A stretch of 64,000 nt of DNA from Seonamhaeicola sp. ML3 (GTDB taxonomy: Bacteria; Bacteroidota; Bacteroidia; Flavobacteriales; Flavobacteriaceae). Shown one piece after another: positions 63,458-64,000 of the stretch. The notes under the pieces are model-generated. The model was not told where the DNA came from and ran no database searches. It worked only from the letters and a program-made list of their open reading frames with translations. Positions within the stretch are counted from its first letter, which is position 1, and each line of letters opens with the position of its first letter. The DNA lies in the NCBI RefSeq assembly GCF_023273855.1, contig NZ_CP096884.1:3100001-3164000 (forward strand). Direction: 5' to 3'. A program made the translations under genes and the position numbers.

Positions 63458-64000
63458 TGTTTTAAGAACTCTGTAAAGCAAGAAAACTCCAGACATAAAA
63501 AAGAGTATTAAAAATAAAATCGCATTTCGCATGCTTCCAGTTATCTGAGCAACAAAACCATATAAAAACGTCCCTATCACAATACCAATTTTCTCAGCAA
63601 CATCATAAAAACTAAAGAAGGAAGTGGTATCTGTTGTTTCGGGTAAAAATTTCGAATACGTAGACCTCGAAAGCGCTTGAATGCCACCCATTACTATACC
63701 AACAAAACCTGCAGCAATATAAAAATCTGTTGGCGTAATTAAAAAGTAGGCAAAAACACAAATACAAACCCACAACATGTTAATTACAATTAAAGTTTTG
63801 ATGTTACCAAAGGCTTTAGAAGCTCTTGCGGTAGCATAAGCCCCTAAAACAGCGACTAACTGAATAACCAATATACTCACTATTAAACCTATTGTCCGTT
63901 CATCATCAGATCCCCAATCTATTTCTTCTTCGCCAAAATAAGTAGCAATGAGCATAACCGTTTGTACAGCCATACTATAAACAAAAAACGCTACTAAGTA
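63446..64000 (-). CDS. MFS transporter, UMF1/Atg22-like, 5' part beyond the window
   Basis: The frame is open to the window edge (upstream residues YLVAFFVYS precede the internal Met at 63973), so only the C-terminal 184 residues are visible. They contain about six membrane helices, with MGGIQALSRSTYSKFLPETTDTTSFFSFYDVAEKIGIVIGTFLYGFV, the typical UMF1 signature. In bacteria these export or import unknown small molecules; no substrate is assigned. Confidence 0.85.
   Translation of the reverse strand, partial: YLVAFFVYSMAVQTVMLIATYFGEEEIDWGSDDERTIGLIVSILVIQLVAVLGAYATARASKAFGNIKTLIVINMLWVCICVFAYFLITPTDFYIAAGFVGIVMGGIQALSRSTYSKFLPETTDTTSFFSFYDVAEKIGIVIGTFLYGFVAQITGSMRNAILFLILFFMSGVFLLYRVLKTEKP

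Noticed and set aside
1-64000. CRISPR array or cas genes
   Set aside because: No regularly spaced identical repeats and no Cas protein found; the Cas4-like domain at 22551 belongs to a DUF2779 protein.

Overview
The window is a chromosomal segment of a marine, alginate-degrading member of the Flavobacteriaceae (Bacteroidota). This rests on the AT-rich coding style, promoters of the TTG-N19/20-TAnnTTTG type, a SusC/SusD outer-membrane pair, a type IX secretion C-terminal sorting domain, and the LptF/G, LolA and FtsK housekeeping types typical of this family.

Layout. (1) 1-11.6 kb is a core region: tpx (cut by the left edge), dgkA, a MORN-like secreted protein, ftsK, lolA, a long LptF/LptG permease, ribB with a degenerate RibA half, a secreted unknown gene that looks frameshifted, a DegT-type aminotransferase and a nitroreductase. 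(2) 11.8-28.1 kb is a 16-kb integrative island in the 3' end of tRNA-Ser(UGA). It has 13-bp att repeats, a 20-bp repeat inside each end, a tyrosine recombinase, a helix-turn-helix protein, a divergent family-A-like polymerase (TV-Pol type), a winged-helix protein and a run of defence-type genes. These are a type IIG restriction-methylase, a DUF3800 protein, an Abi_2/HEPN protein behind a structured RNA, a RecB-like plus DEDD nuclease, an HhH-glycosylase-like protein and a GIY-YIG-like nuclease. A second HTH protein and a widespread Bacteroidota protein of unknown function follow. (3) 28.2-29.6 kb is an ISAon1-type insertion sequence.

(4) 29.6-49.5 kb is an alginate utilisation locus, all on the minus strand. 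A T9SS-secreted protein, a PL6 lyase, KdgK, a PL7-like lyase, a PL17 oligoalginate lyase and KdgF form the upstream block. SusC, SusD, a PKD surface protein and two tandem PL7 lyases form the second block. A FadR-type GntR regulator, a hexuronate-type MFS transporter and a DEH-reductase-like SDR form the third. Together they bind and cut alginate at the surface, import oligomers, degrade them to the unsaturated monouronate, convert that to DEH, reduce DEH to KDG and phosphorylate KDG. The aldolase KdgA is not in the window. Both main promoters carry tandem 13-bp-period operator arrays (core TGGTnnACCA) overlapping the -7 box, and the gntR promoter carries a single copy. The SusC and MFS leaders share a conserved hairpin plus a downstream sequence.

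(5) 49.9-64 kb is core again: tRNA-Pro(UGG) and tRNA-Ser(GCU), a PgpH-type c-di-AMP phosphodiesterase, thiolase, an NlpC/P60 hydrolase, a TPR protein, gyrA, clpC, an ECF sigma / membrane protein / beta-repeat protein cluster, and an MFS protein cut by the right edge.

Best leads for new biology: the polymerase-plus-nuclease island, especially the three-gene nuclease run and the RNA before the Abi_2 gene; the operator arrays; and the paired leader hairpins in the alginate locus. All functions are read from sequence motifs without database searches.
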